DNA of 64,000 nucleotides, taken from Aquatica leii. Lineage: Eukaryota; Arthropoda; Insecta; Coleoptera; Lampyridae. Below, piece by piece: positions 22,160 through 33,235 of this stretch. The stretch spans positions 93,219,389 through 93,283,388 of the forward strand of contig CM069435.1 of the NCBI GenBank assembly GCA_035610365.1, written 5' to 3'. The position numbers were made by a program, and so were the translations under genes. The stretch's first letter is position 1, and the number at the start of each line of letters is the position of its first letter. The notes below the pieces were generated by a model. It saw nothing but the letters and a program-made list of their open reading frames with translations, did not search any database and was not told where the DNA came from.

Positions 22160-24520
22160 TATTTGTATTTGATCACCAAGAAGTACTTACGGACAAAGCC
22201 GATATACTCCATTAACTGTTACTTCTATACGCAAATAAGTTCCTAAAATAGACAGAGCTGTTGTGTTTTTTTGCAATTAAGAATTAGAGCTACATCGCTT
22301 ACTTTGTGGTTCGAGAATAGTTTACTCACGACAAAACCTAACACTCACTTCTTAATTGTTTTTTTACAACGTGAACGTCACTACACACATCACTCTTAAC
22401 TTGTAAAAATTTAAGAAAATGTTTATTTTGTTATCAGTAGTATTTAAAAAATTGACGCCCAACGTGGGGCTTGTGTTGTCTAACCTGTTTCCTTATTTCG
22501 TTTTTTTTTGTTTTGCGTTTTTGATATCCTTGTATTGTGTATTTTATAGTGTGTTGCTTACAACAAGTTTTTTAGTATATTTTTTGGACACGCTTACCTA
22601 ACCTTATTTTGTCTTGAAGTATTACTATGTTTGCTACTTACGGTTATATATTTAAGTGACTTTAAAAAACCAATTTCAGTGTTGTTAAAAACAAATTTTT
22701 AATTTTTTTGTATGTATTTCAAGTATCGTGGTATCTTTGTATAATTTTGTGTTACATTTTTTTTAAAACTAATTTATTAAGTTTATAAAATCCATTTACC
22801 ACCTATAAAATAATTCTTAATTTTTTATAGTTTTGATAATTTACATCAAAGTATGATCTTGGTTATAAAACTAAATGTAATCATCTATTGTTTTTTAATC
22901 ATTGAATATATTTTTTGCAATTCAGTTTCCACATTTTTTAATCAACATTTTATTTATGTTGATACATTTGCGAGTTTTTTTGTCGACAAATAATTAAAAT
23001 GAATTATCTAAATTAAAAATAGTATATTGAATAAAGTCTTGATTTCTTTAATTTAAGTTTTATGGTAATTGTGATCAAATTATGCAACAATTGCTTATTG
23101 TTTATTGCACTATATTACTCACACTTTTTTTTGAATTTTCGTGATTAGATTCTGATACAATTGTCCTTCGGACACTGTGAGAACTGCACGTAACCTCCAA
23201 TTTATTTTAGATTAATTATTGAAACATTGTATTTTGTTACACAATATCCGATTTTTTTTAATTCGTAATAATAAAAGTAAATGGTAAATAAAACCTAAGC
23301 ATTTAAAGTTTTTTTTAAGCGTGCGTGCGTAACAAAGTTTTTGTTTATTTTTTTTTTTCAAAAATTGGTTTGTTTAATTGATATTTGCAAGCAATCTTTA
23401 TTTTTTATGTGTATATTTAGATGAAGTTTAATTAAATCTTTTGTTTTCTTTATGTTTGAATTAGTCATGGCTAAAACTAAGTAGGCAGAGACAACATAAT
23501 TATTTTTTACATGCAACTATTAACATACTTTAGCCGAAAAGAAATGCAAATTACTACGTGATTTGTTTTAAATCAGATTGAAAGTGAATTGGATGATACT
23601 TAAATCAAACCTAGGAGTTGTTTGGATTTTTAAAACACAAACCACTAAGAACAGAGGAAAATGTAAAAGTTTTTATAAATGAATCAAATAAAACTTATTA
23701 ATAACATTAAAAAATGTAACATTGTACTAAAAGTAATGTTATTTTATTTGTTTTATGTTTTCGCGTAACGTTCTTCTAGTAATGCGTTTATTGCCCTTTA
23801 CTATGTTTTCTTGACAATTTTTTTAAGGTTTAATGTAATTGTCTTATTATACTGCGAGAACTACACGTAACCACATTTTATATTTATTTGTTTTAGATTT
23901 TATTTTGGTGAAACAATGCATTTATTTTTAACAGACTGCATACACAAAAACGAAAATAAGTAGGCCATGGGTTTTTTTGGTTGTTATTTTTAAAACAATT
24001 TATAGTGTAGTTGTTTTTTTTTTTAAAGTAAAATAAATAATACCTATACTGTTTTTGATTAATTTTTTTATTCTAATGCGTTTTTTATTTTTACGCCAAC
24101 CTTTTTGATACTCAAAGAATGTTTTTGTACTATTGTCTGAGTTTCCAAAAATACTTTTGTCATTGAGTCAATTTAACAACAATCATTTGAATCAAAGTTT
24201 AAACAATTGAAAACAAAAATCTATGTTTTTGTGAGCACACTTTTAATTAAAAATATGGTAATTTTTTATTCTTAGTCTTTTTTTTACAAACAAAGATTTT
24301 ATTGTGTTCATATTAAAATTTAAGCTTATTTATAATTTTTTTTTGAAATAATTAACAATTTTTAACAACATACAATTACCAACTAATAAAAAATGCTTTG
24401 GCGTTATATATCTTTAGAGATACAATAGATTCTTGTTCGGCACCTCAAATACAATGTATTTTCCATTTAATTTATGGAATAAACATAGTAAACTAGCCAA
24501 GTTTTACCATAGGTCTTAAG
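22160..24520. other. Gene-free, very A+T-rich interval with a weak direct repeat
   Basis: No coding signal is seen and poly-T tracts are frequent. A block around 23175-23245 (GAGAACTGCACGTAACC, later TTGAAACATTG) resembles one at 23852-23925 (GAGAACTACACGTAACC, later GTGAAACAATG). They are about 680 bases apart in the same orientation. This may be a decayed LTR pair or a tandem duplication. Confidence 0.4.
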
Positions 24521-24556
24521 ATTCTTAAGTCACTTCTACGGAGTTTAGAATCTGGC

Positions 24557-26092
24557 TTGGTTGCTTGGAAACTCTTTGACAACATTACTTACCAGCAGTC
24601 TGATACCACTCTACGACTAACGACTGAAGGTCATCTCAAAAAGTTTCAATTATTGGAATCCAAGAATCGTAAAGTTTCATCTACTATTAACTCCTTAAAG
24701 ACGGTTGTCAATTTATCTAGTTTGGTCTTCACCTCAGAACAGGAATCAGTGCTCTCTAAGGTTTTGAATTTTGCGGTTGCTCCCAAACAAATTCCTAAAG
24801 AAGATATTTTATGTGCTGTTGAGTCTTCTATAAGACATCTTCCTTGCCACATCTCAGATCCCATTTGTATTAACTCTAGCAAAATCCTTAAATCATTTAA
24901 AATTCCTAAATCCAACATTTTTAAGTCGGAAGAGTCAGCTCTAAAAAGTCTTCGTAAGAACCCTGATATTATTGTTCTTCCAGCCGACAAAGACAACGCC
25001 ACTGTAGTTTTAAACCAAATTGATTATGTTACGAAAATCAATTCTATTTTGTCTGAGGAAACTTACGCTCTTCTAACCCATAACCCCATTTCGAGGATTG
25101 AACGTGAGGTCAGCCAAATCATCAAATCTTCCAATCTACCTCCTAAAACTAAACATCGACTTACCCCATCAAATTCTAAACCACCTCGTCTATACGGACT
25201 TCCCAAAATTCACAAAGAAGGTATTCCTTTTCGACCTATCGTCAGTACTATCCAATCTTTTACCTACAAGCTAGCCAAGTTCTTGTCCAACATTCTTTGC
25301 GAGTTTACAGGTAAAACTTCTTCTCACATCCTCAACTCTCAGCATTTTATTCAACGTCTAGAAACTATAAAACTGGAACCCCAAGATCTTCTCGTGAGCT
25401 TTGATGTTACTTCACTTTTTACTAAAGTTCCTATTAAGGATTCGCTTATTATCATCAAACAGATTCTGTCTCAATATGGCAAGGACTTGAGTTTGGTTGC
25501 TTTTATTGAAAAGTGTCTATCCTCTAATTACTTCCAATTTGATAACAAGTTTTACGAACAAGTTTCTGGTGCTGCTATGAGTTTTCCTCTATCACCTGTT
25601 GTAGCTAACATTTTTATGGAATCCTTTGAAACGATTGCTTTGCAATCATCAATATTAAAACCTAAAGTATGGTTTAGGTATGTTGATGACACGTTTATTG
25701 TTTGGTCTCATGGTCATCTTGAATTGTCTAAGTTTCTTGATCATCTTAACAATCAACACTTAGATATCAAACTTACTATGGAAACCGAAAATAATGGTTC
25801 TCTTCCATTTCTTGACGTTCTTGTGACTCGTAAACCCGACCGACTTCTGGGCCAATTTGTTTACGGCAAACCCACCCATACGGACAGATACCTTCATGCT
25901 TCGTCTCATCATCATCCTGCACAGAAACGTTCTGTTATTGAATCTTTGGTCCATCGTGTCTTTTCTATTTGCCAACCTGAAAATCTAGACTCGAAACTTC
26001 GTCAGATATTCATAGAGTTATTAATCGTCGTTTACATCCACGTACTCGATTACCTAAGGACATTTCTACTCCCAAATCCAACCCGAAATTGA
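24557..26092 (+). pseudogene. PLE reverse transcriptase (copy B), frame cut by a 32-base deletion
   Basis: About 511 residues remain open, covering the N-terminal region and the whole Penelope RT. Marks: LPADKDNATVVLN (about residue 145), RLYGLPKIHKEGIPFRPIVS (about 215), VSFDVTSLFTKVPI (about 281), SFPLSPVVANIFMESFE (about 342) and the catalytic FRYVDDTFIVW (YVDD near 374-377). The family's GSPLSP reads SFPLSP here; the copy at 2355 keeps GSPLSP. Near 25998 the copy lacks 32 bases that are present in the minus-strand copy (reverse complement of about 2780-2815). That deletion shifts the frame, so the last 25 or so residues are wrong and the endonuclease lies in another frame. No initiation codon is evident upstream. 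Confidence 0.93.
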
Positions 26093-26685
26093 CCTTTGTA
26101 CCCTACATTCACAAGGTTACAGATCAAATAACGAAACTTCTTCGTAAGAATAGTATTAAACCCATATTCAACTCGACAAACAAAATCTCTCAGATTCTTT
26201 CTTCTCACAAAGACAAATTTCCTACACTTTCATTTAAAGGTGTATACCAAATTCCTTGTTCTTGTGGTTTAGTCTACATTGGTGAAAACGGTCGTTCCGT
26301 CATTATTCGCATTTCAGAACATGATCGTTGTATAAGGAAAAAGTATATTTCCAAGTCAGCGGCTGCTGAACATCATTTTACTACAGGTCACAAGATAGAT
26401 TTTGATAATGTTTCGTTGATTGCCAAATCTCCATTCGTTTTCAACAGGAAATTCCGAGAAAGCATAGAAATCATCAAACACCCCAATAACTTCAATCGCG
26501 ATCATGGATTCGAACTATCCCCTCTTTGGTTCCCGGTTATTAGTCATTTATCGAAAACACGCCCTTTATCAACTGTAACCCAATCAGAGTCGAGCTTAAC
26601 CATCCGTGACGATCCTTTTTCTTTATATACGGAGAATATATCTTCTTATTTAGAATCTGGCTTGGTTCACAAGTTGATTACCTAA
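26089..26685 (+). pseudogene. PLE GIY-YIG endonuclease domain (copy B)
   Basis: An open frame of 198 residues holds the endonuclease that nicks the target for priming. It starts with FVPYIHKVTDQITKLL. The linker is followed by a CXC-type pair and the nuclease signature IPCSCGLVYIGENGRSV (about residues 52-70). The conserved Arg/His region RISEHDRCIRK and AAAEHHFTTGHKIDF come next, then a C-terminal IKHPNNFNRDHGFELSPLW. The frame is intact but cut off from the RT by the deletion near 25998, so no full-length protein can be made. Confidence 0.9.
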
Positions 26686-26848
26686 CTCGGTAGTGCTTCT
26701 TTGTTAGGTTTTCGTTTGCTTTTTCAAGTTATCGTTTTCTTTCTTACCTTTTCAGAGTTTAGATTATGGGTGTTTCACAAATGGATAATTTAACTTTTGA
26801 GAAGTTCTTAGATTTCGGTTGCTTGTTTGAGTTCTTCGATTTCTCTCA

Positions 26849-26888
26849 CGCCCTAATGAAGTCCTTTACGAAAGTGGGCGAAACGTTG
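26849..26888 (+). other. PLE 3' UTR structured motif, copy B
   Basis: CCTAATGAAG, then TCC...GTGGGC, then GAAACGTTGG. It is homologous to 4506-4545. The loop TTTACGAAAG is kept, but one side of the stem has changed, GUCC against GGGC, leaving partial pairing. The TAATGA spelling departs from the CTGATGA box. Confidence 0.5.
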
Positions 26889-27024
26889 GCAACTTTGGTT
26901 ACAACAACAATGACACGGTCCAAACCCGGAAGACATTCTAATGTTAGTATAGATTCCGGCCGTGGAAGCCTTCGTTATTATATTAAAGATTTGCTTATTA
27001 TTACACTGAGCAGATTTGTAGTAC

Positions 27025-28275
27025 CATAACAAAGATTAGAGTTTAGTTCCGCTTATTGATAAGTGTTTGTTATCCACTTATTTTTAATTTGACAGCAAGT
27101 TTTGCAAACAAATTTCTGATGCTGCTATTACTTCTTCTCTATAACCTGTTTTCGGTTGATTTGTAAACCCGACGGACTTTTGGACCGTTCTATTGATTGC
27201 AAATCTACCCATACGGACAGACACCTTCATGTTTTGTCACATCATCATCCTGTACAGAAACATTTTATTATTGAGTCTTTGATTTACTCGTTTTTTGTAT
27301 TTGCCAACTTAAGAATTTTGACTGAGAACTCCGTCATCCACTAGAACCTTGGCGTACAATGGTTATATAAAGCAAGATATTCAGAAAGTAATTAATTGTC
27401 GTACTACATTCACGTGCTCGAGTACCTAAAGACAGTTTTACTTCCGAATACAATCAAAAATTAACATTTTTAGCTTAACATAAGGTCACATACAGGACAC
27501 AACTCAACAGGCAAAATCAGATTTTTCTTTTCCCTAAGGATAAATTTACTAAACTTTCATTTTAAGGTGTATACCAAATTCCTTGTTTATATGGTGTAGT
27601 CTACATTGGTGAAACCGGTCATTATATCATTACACGCATTTTAGAGCATGTTCGTTGTATAAGGAAAAGGCATATTTCTAAGTCTGCGGTTACTAAACAT
27701 TATTTTACTATAGGTCACAATATAGATTTTAAAAATATTTTGGTGATTTCAAAATCATCATTCTTTTTCAAATGGAAAATCCGAGAAAACATAGCATAAC
27801 ATATCAAACACCCCAATAACCTTAATCGTGACCTATCTATCAAAAACACGCCATTTTTTTGACCGTAACATAATCAAAGTCGCTCTAAACTAACCGCGAC
27901 GATACTTTCGATTTATATACAAAGACTTTTTTTTCTTGGGGCGCTTCTATTTGACTTGGTTTACAAGTTGATAACTTAACTCTGTAGTGGTTCTTTGTTA
28001 GAATGTAGTTTACTTTTTTAATTTCGTCGTTTTCTTTCTTACTTTTTCAAAGTTTAGAATTTGGCTTAGTTTCCAAATTAATTGCCTAATTTTTAGAGGT
28101 TCGTAGTTACATTTTGGTTGCTTGTTTGAGTTTCCTTATCTCTTTCTCGCCCTCATGAAGCCCTTTACAAAAGTGGGCAAAACATTGGCAATTTCGGTTA
28201 CCTCAATCGCACGGTTTAGGTCCGGAAGACTTATCTTAATATAGATTCCGACCGTGGAAACTTTCGCTATTACAA
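27025..28275 (+). pseudogene. Penelope-like element, decayed copy C in tandem
   Basis: Fragments of the same family follow copy B in the same orientation, starting in the RT region (CFPTY-like sequence at 27100). Then come ICKPDGLLDRSIDCKSTHTDR at 27156, HHHPVQKHFIIESLIYS at 27240, GIY-YIG wording VYIGETGHYIITRILEHVRC at about 27600, and the 3' UTR with its hairpin motif (28151-28190). The copy ends near 28275. It is far more diverged than copy B and has many stops, so the tandem does not come from one recent event. Confidence 0.85.
28151..28190 (+). other. PLE 3' UTR structured motif, copy C
   Basis: CCTCATGAAGCCC, a short loop, GTGGGC and AAAACATTGG, with GCCC/GGGC pairing retained although both single-stranded boxes have mutated. 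It is homologous to 4506-4545. Confidence 0.5.
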
Positions 28276-28558
28276 ATATACAATGGTCGATAAAAGAAAA
28301 TGATGCACAAAAGTCTGACGTTGTTTTTAAAATACTTTAGAACAGTAAAAACCAACTTTTTCAGCACTTGAATCCAATTAAAGAATTAGAATTTTTGAAG
28401 GGTTGCATCGCCATGTTGTTGATCGATATAAAACAATACTGAGAATCCAATATATTTATTAAAACGTTTTAAACATTTATTTTAATTAGACGTAACAACT
28501 AAGTACACGCATGCAGTAAAAAAACGGAACATTATCTACTTCTAAGTATAACCACATA

Positions 28559-29540
28559 ATTAAGACAATTTTCCATTCTGGATATTTTCTGTGTTGTCGT
28601 TATTGCACAAGCTGAGCTTTCGTCACACGTTACAGTGGACATCTTCAGAGCCTGGAACAAACTGATAGGTTGCGCCGTAAAGTTTTGCTTTTATACACCG
28701 GCCTCCGATCGATAAAATTACTTTCTTAATCTTCGGTAAGGGAAGACTAAAATAAGCGTTTAATATTAAAAAAATTATTTTGATAGATTCCCTAATTTTT
28801 CACTGATAGTAATTTGAAACATTTGCCAAAATTTTAGTGTTTTTAAACATAATTTGATGACTCGTTTCTAGTGCGTGTTTTGTCACTGCTAACTTCAAAA
28901 ATTGTTTAAGACGATTACACTTTTGATGCTCTTTAATACAAATTTTCACGCTTCTACCCGATTCTCCTATATATGCATAACTATAAAAGCAAGGAAAAAT
29001 ATGAACGCCGTCATATTGAAAAAGAAACACCTTTCATCAGATTTAAGAGTTGACTCAATTTAGGAAGAGTAGAAAACCGAGTAACAATATTGTGTTTAGA
29101 CAACATTTTTTCTATACTGTCTGTGGCACCTTTGACATATGGTAGATACGCGAAAGACGTTAGTTGAGGTTTATATTCCGCTGTTACTCTTGGTTTTGCA
29201 GACGTAAACTAACACTAAAATTTTGGAAAATGTTTCAGATTACTATCAGAGAAAAATAGGAAATCTATTGAAATAATTAAAAATCCTTTTAATATTAACC
29301 GAAATTCTAGTTTTCCTTTAACAGAGATTTGAAAACCAGTTTTATCAATCGGAGGCCGGTCTATAGAAGCAAAACTTTACGCAATCTATCAGTTTTTTTC
29401 CGGGTTTTGACAATATTCAGTGTAAATTGTGGCGAAAGCTCACCTTGTGTAATAACGACAACACAGGATTTATCCAGAATGCAAAATTGTATTAATAATG
29501 CAACCCGTGAAAACCTGAATTCAAATATAAATATAAATAA
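28559..29540. mobile_element. Penelope-like foldback insertion with 12-bp target duplication
   Basis: TATAACCACATA lies on both sides (28547-28558 and 29541-29552). The left, minus-strand copy runs from about 29207 down to 28559 and contains a GIY-YIG domain and 3' UTR. The right, plus-strand copy (29208-29540) repeats the last roughly 270 bases of that element in the opposite direction. Arms 28571-28842 and 29208-29482 pair imperfectly. The family differs from the one at 24527 and carries its own CTGAAGAT-stem-GACGAAAGC motif (minus, about 28654-28615). Both 3' ends face outward. Confidence 0.85.
28800..29207 (-). pseudogene. PLE GIY-YIG endonuclease fragment (second family)
   Basis: A minus-strand frame of about 76 residues (29030-28800) shows the nuclease signature as YAYIGESGRSVKICIKEHQKC. 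It continues with LAVTKHALETSHQIMF and ILANVSNYYQ, the usual run of conserved residues after the YIG. Upstream of 29030 the linker wording (SFAYLPYVKGATDSIEK) can be read with a frameshift. No RT is present, so the copy was 5' truncated when it inserted. Confidence 0.85.
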
Positions 29541-29559
29541 TATAACCACATAGCCTGTG

Positions 29560-30420
29560 TAGACGGGATTTAACTATGTTTATTACAAAAACACAAACCT
29601 TAAACAATTTCAGTAAATTTTACTTAGCAATAGTAAAGTAGTGTCCCGTTTTTTCTTTTCTTGAGTATACATTAATGTTGATTTTGATTGTAGCTGTAAC
29701 TGTAAAAGCATTTTTGTAAACCACTAAAGTAGTGAAGGCAAATATAGCCCAACGGTTAATATGGCCCACATTCTCTAACGCAGAAACTAAAGTATTTATC
29801 AGCGATCTGGCATCGTCGGATACTTGCCTGTGTAGGTACCGACCATTAACTACGTGAGCGGTGGTCTACCACTACGTTTTTGTTTGCAGTAGTTATTTAG
29901 TTTTTATACAGAAGACCAAAGTAAACGGTGTGCACAATTAAGAAAATTAAGTGTGTGTTGTTAAATATCTCTGTACGGAATATTGATTTGCTAATGAAAC
30001 TTGGTTATTTTTTTAATCTATTTTGTTGTCAAGAGGTCGTTTCGATTAATATAACCCAATAAAATTGCGGGCTATATGGTCCAGGCTATATAACACCATA
30101 TTAGTCAAAAAAATATTTTAAATGTCTTTTTTCGTTTTTTTTTAAATTTGGTGTCAATGATTTCAACTAATATGGTTATTTCACCTTGTGTTCTGTGTAC
30201 GCTTTGTTACTGTTTCTATGCGCCATTTTGGGAACAATACTGTTAATTAGAACCCAACAGTGAAATAGTAGTGAATGGAAATGCCTTGAAAATTTTTCTT
30301 TTTTTTTCTCGGAGTGGCTGGAATTTAAACAGACAAGCCTGAATTCCAAAAGTCGTAAATTCAATGCCTTTACTTACTTGGCATAGAGCAGATGTCAAAA
30401 CTTGAAATCTCAGCGTAATG
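29560..30420. other. Unassigned interval with inverted AUAUAGCCC words
   Basis: No gene is seen. ATATAGCCC at about 29745 and GGGCTATAT at about 30070 are inverted relative to each other and could be the ends of a small DNA element. No flanking duplication was found. A sequence with SINE-like wording (GCCTGTGTAGGTACCGACC) at about 29828 lacks a usable box B. Confidence 0.35.
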
Positions 30421-30429
30421 TTTGTACTA

Positions 30430-30800
30430 GATTTTGAGTACTTCGGCGTTTTTTACGTCGATATTTGACTTAGGGTTTGTCGGCAAAGAAATTGGGTCGT
30501 CCAAGTATATTAAACCATCAGCAGGATAGAGACGTTGTTCAGCAAATTAAGCGATATTGTTAGATTGGACTGCTGCTCACTCCCAAACTTGTCCGATATC
30601 AAATGTTTCGATATTGTGATATAAACCACACTCCAAATAATTTTAACGTTGAAAAACTGCTTGCTGGAAAGGTTTGGCTGTCTTTGTTCTTGAACAGACA
30701 GGCCAATTTATCTGTACAAGAAGCGCAATCTATAAACCCTGCACGCGCTCAAAAACTCAACAATTGTAATAAGTAGAAGATGGCGTTTTAGCACCTCATT
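30430..30800 (+). pseudogene. Pogo/CENP-B-type transposase fragment
   Basis: The clear part is at about 30630-30770, reading NNFNVEKLLAGKVWLSLFLN, then RQANLSVQEAQSINPARAQK. That is the second helix-turn-helix of pogo/Jerky-type transposases, which usually read AGKDWL...LSIRQ..G.N.ARA. Sequence upstream is consistent but frameshifted. The DDE domain was not found. The terminal repeats are unknown. Confidence 0.65.
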
Positions 30801-31097
30801 TGTTTGCCCCCGGCAATTTTCAAGCTGTCGCATTGTAGGCATAATTACACTTTCAAAACACGTTAAACAAAAGAACCACAAGAGATAACAATATTAAAAT
30901 TAACTAAGATTCGCACGAAATATACACCATAATCAAGTAGTAAAAACAAAAAAAAACTCAGATATGCCATTACAACTTGATCCATTTAAATAAAACTTTA
31001 ATTCCCCAAGGCCAATATTAACATATGTAGCAATACAGCTACAAGGAAGCAACAACTTGAAACAACAGAAATAAGCAGTATATACAAAAATCTCAAA

Positions 31098-31203
31098 TTG
31101 TAAAATACTGAAACGTTCTCGAAGACAATGACCAAAGAATATTGAACATTCTAGACACAAATAACAGAAATATATAAAAACTATTCAAAGGAAACTGAGG
31201 TCA
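31098..31203 (-). repeat. Inverted repeat partner of 37190-37295
   Basis: About 105 bases here are the reverse complement of 37190-37295 with roughly 85 percent identity. Both contain ACTGACCTCAG and GTCTAGAA on the same strand of the repeat. The pair brackets the nested Gypsy copy 2. Whether it belongs to Gypsy or to another element is not clear. Confidence 0.6.
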
Positions 31204-31859
31204 GTTTCTCGAATTAAATCTCAAGAAGACTTTGTCGGTTTAAGTAAATTAAATGTTTAACGCATGTGCTAAGATAAATATAACGGTGCGTAAATGTATG
31301 TGTTTTTAATATAAACAAATGCCGGTTTAGATAAACAGAAGTTATCCGCGGACATTATTTTTTGAGTGATAGTAATATATAAATTAATGTATGTGTTTTT
31401 CTTAAATACCGTTGCATTTTATTGGTGTTATTTAAATTTAAAAAAATTATAATAAATCGTGTAAATATTTAATTTATAAATAAATTAATTTTAAAACTCA
31501 TACATGGTGATACAAGTGTGCGGTAATCGAAACCCTTTAATAAAACGTTGATATTGTGTAAATATACAACTGTTTATTTTGCGCTTTGCGTGTTTTTTTA
31601 TAGAGTGTAATTATAGTTGTTCCAGTTCGTTAAACTAGTGTATTTAATAATAAAGAATCGGACGTTATTAAAATTTAGTGTTGTTAAACATTTTATTCGT
31701 GTTATAATTAATGCCTTTAACGCAGTTGTCAAGTGAAAATGAATGCGTAACTATTTAAATTTTTTGAATTAATAAAAAATAGTCAAACATTGATAAATAA
31801 AAATATGGAAAAAAATATAGAAAAATGAAAAAAATTTTAAAAATTCTCAAAAAATAGAA

Positions 31860-33129
31860 GAAAAGTTGTTGGAAAATTATAAAAGTTTAAAAGAAGAAAT
31901 ACAAACGAACATAGAAAACCAAATTAAAATTGTTCAAGAAGAAACTCAAGCAGATATGTTAAATTTAAGTTAAGAAATATGCGGAGTTCGAGAAAACAAA
32001 GTAGAAGCAATAAAAAACAAATTAAAAGACAGAATTAAACTGCTTCAAGAAAAAATGAACTAAATGAAATGCAATGGTGAAGAAACTGTCACGAACAAAG
32101 AGTTATTAAAGGATCATCGAGAAGAGACTACTAACAAGTTTAAAGTTCTACCTCCAAATTTTTATAGTAAAGTTCTAGTGCAAACAGTGTGAAGCCACAG
32201 CTATAGCTAATGGTTGGAACAAGAAGCAAAAAAGTCTTTAATAGTGGCTTTACGTGGTGCCTCAGAGATCTTCAACAAGTGTACTAAGTCAATATAAAAA
32301 AGAAATTTACAAGAGTGTGAGGCTGACATTGCCAGATTAGCACGGCTTCCTGCAGCAGCAGATACCTTTTTGAAGCAATTGGCTATTTAAACTTTTATGG
32401 ACAGCCTCCAAGACAGCAAAATGCAACAGACTTTGGTTAACCCGACCGAAGACATTGGATGACGCTTTAACTAATGCTTTAGAGTTTGAGGCGGCAAAAC
32501 AGACGAAAAAATAAGCCACGTACGACGACGCTGTACTAAACCCAAAAGAAGATCAAAAAAGCGCCCGGAAAACTAAAGCAGGTCGACCGAATGGAGCGAA
32601 AGTCGATCTCAACAAGCCATGCCCCGGAAATTACCATGCAAATAGCATCGCTTACGGAGCAATTGCACAATATTAATCTTAATGTCAAGATCAATGAAAA
32701 AAGTGTTCAGTTACTGGTTGACACGGGAGCGACAAAGACTATCATTTTTTCAGGTTGGTTTAGGAAATAGAGTACTCGACCATCCATGCGAGTCTTATTA
32801 AGTGAAGACGTGACTTTGCCTAAAAAACCAAAGGTGTTGTAATGGCACGCTTGGATGGAATACTTTGGGAAGGCTACATTTGCGTTATGGAACCAATAGA
32901 GGCCGACTTTGTTAAAAAAGGACTACTCGGTGGCAAAACTTTAGTACGAGTAAAATTGCAGTAAAGATCTTGAATGTCAACACAGACCTAGTAACGTTGA
33001 AAAAGAAGACTGTGGTAGGCCAATGCACGGCAGTATCTCAAATTGTAAGATGCGTGAATTCTAGTGAAGATGCGTCGCCGAAGCAGTGCCCACAACATAT
33101 ATTGGTCATTCTTACCTCCAAATGCCAAA
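31860..33129 (+). pseudogene. Gypsy Gag-protease remnant, copy 2
   Basis: A lysine/glutamate-rich coiled coil (31870-32060) leads into Gag wording shared with copy 1: VVALRGAS at about 32245 and, at 32480, ALTNALEFEAAKQ. A protease core, KSVQLLVDTGATKTIIF (32700), has its DTG intact, but the part after it is shortened. The linker MARLDGILWEGYICVMEPIE (32850) and [17 protein letters not shown] (33000) precede the chimera insertion. Several stops prevent function. Gag here is uninterrupted, unlike copy 1. Confidence 0.75.
33115..33129 (+). repeat. Left target-site duplication of the U6/R1 chimera
   Basis: CCTCCAAATGCCAAA is identical to 35303-35317. It belongs to the Gypsy host sequence, whose linker continues directly after the right-hand copy. 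Confidence 0.92.
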
Positions 33130-33235
33130 GTACTCGCTTCGGCGGTATATATACTAAAATTGGAACGATACAGAGGAGATTAGCATGGCCCCTGCGCAAG
33201 GATGACACGCAAAATCGTGAAGCGTTCCACATTTT
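33130..33235 (+). ncRNA. U6: U6 spliceosomal snRNA, retrocopy
   Basis: The 106 bases align end to end with insect U6. They include the 5' stem-loop with its CGCTTCGGCG loop, the ATACTAAAATTGGAACGATA segment, the invariant ACAGAG box (CAGAGGAGATTAGC here, where AGAAGATTAGC is usual), GCATGGCCCCTGCGCAAGG, ATGACACGCAAAATCGTGAA and the 3' ACATTTT. Differences sit mostly in the 5' stem and are partly compensatory. U6 works in the spliceosome catalytic centre. This copy is a retrocopy, because the TSD directly precedes its first base and a retrotransposon follows its last. It has no U6 promoter of its own and is unlikely to be expressed. Confidence 0.95.

Larger units (their letters stand above)
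24527..27015 (+). mobile_element. Penelope-like element, near-complete copy B
   Basis: This is the best-preserved PLE here. It opens with about 34 bases (24527-24560, GAGTTTAGAATCTGGCTTGG) that also occur in the 3' UTR of the family (about 4279-4312). That repeat is expected of the pseudo-LTR or tandem arrangement of PLEs. The RT frame (24557-26092), GIY-YIG frame (26089-26685) and 3' UTR to about 27015 follow. A 32-base deletion splits the protein. A third copy begins within about 10-20 bases of its end. Confidence 0.92.

Noticed and set aside
29740..30080. Small DNA transposon bounded by ATATAGCCC words
   Set aside because: The words are short, no flanking duplication was found and nothing inside supports it.
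33130..33235. U6 as a working snRNA gene
   Set aside because: A target duplication of Gypsy sequence sits immediately 5' of it, leaving no U6 promoter, and an R1-type element follows its last base. It is a retrocopy.
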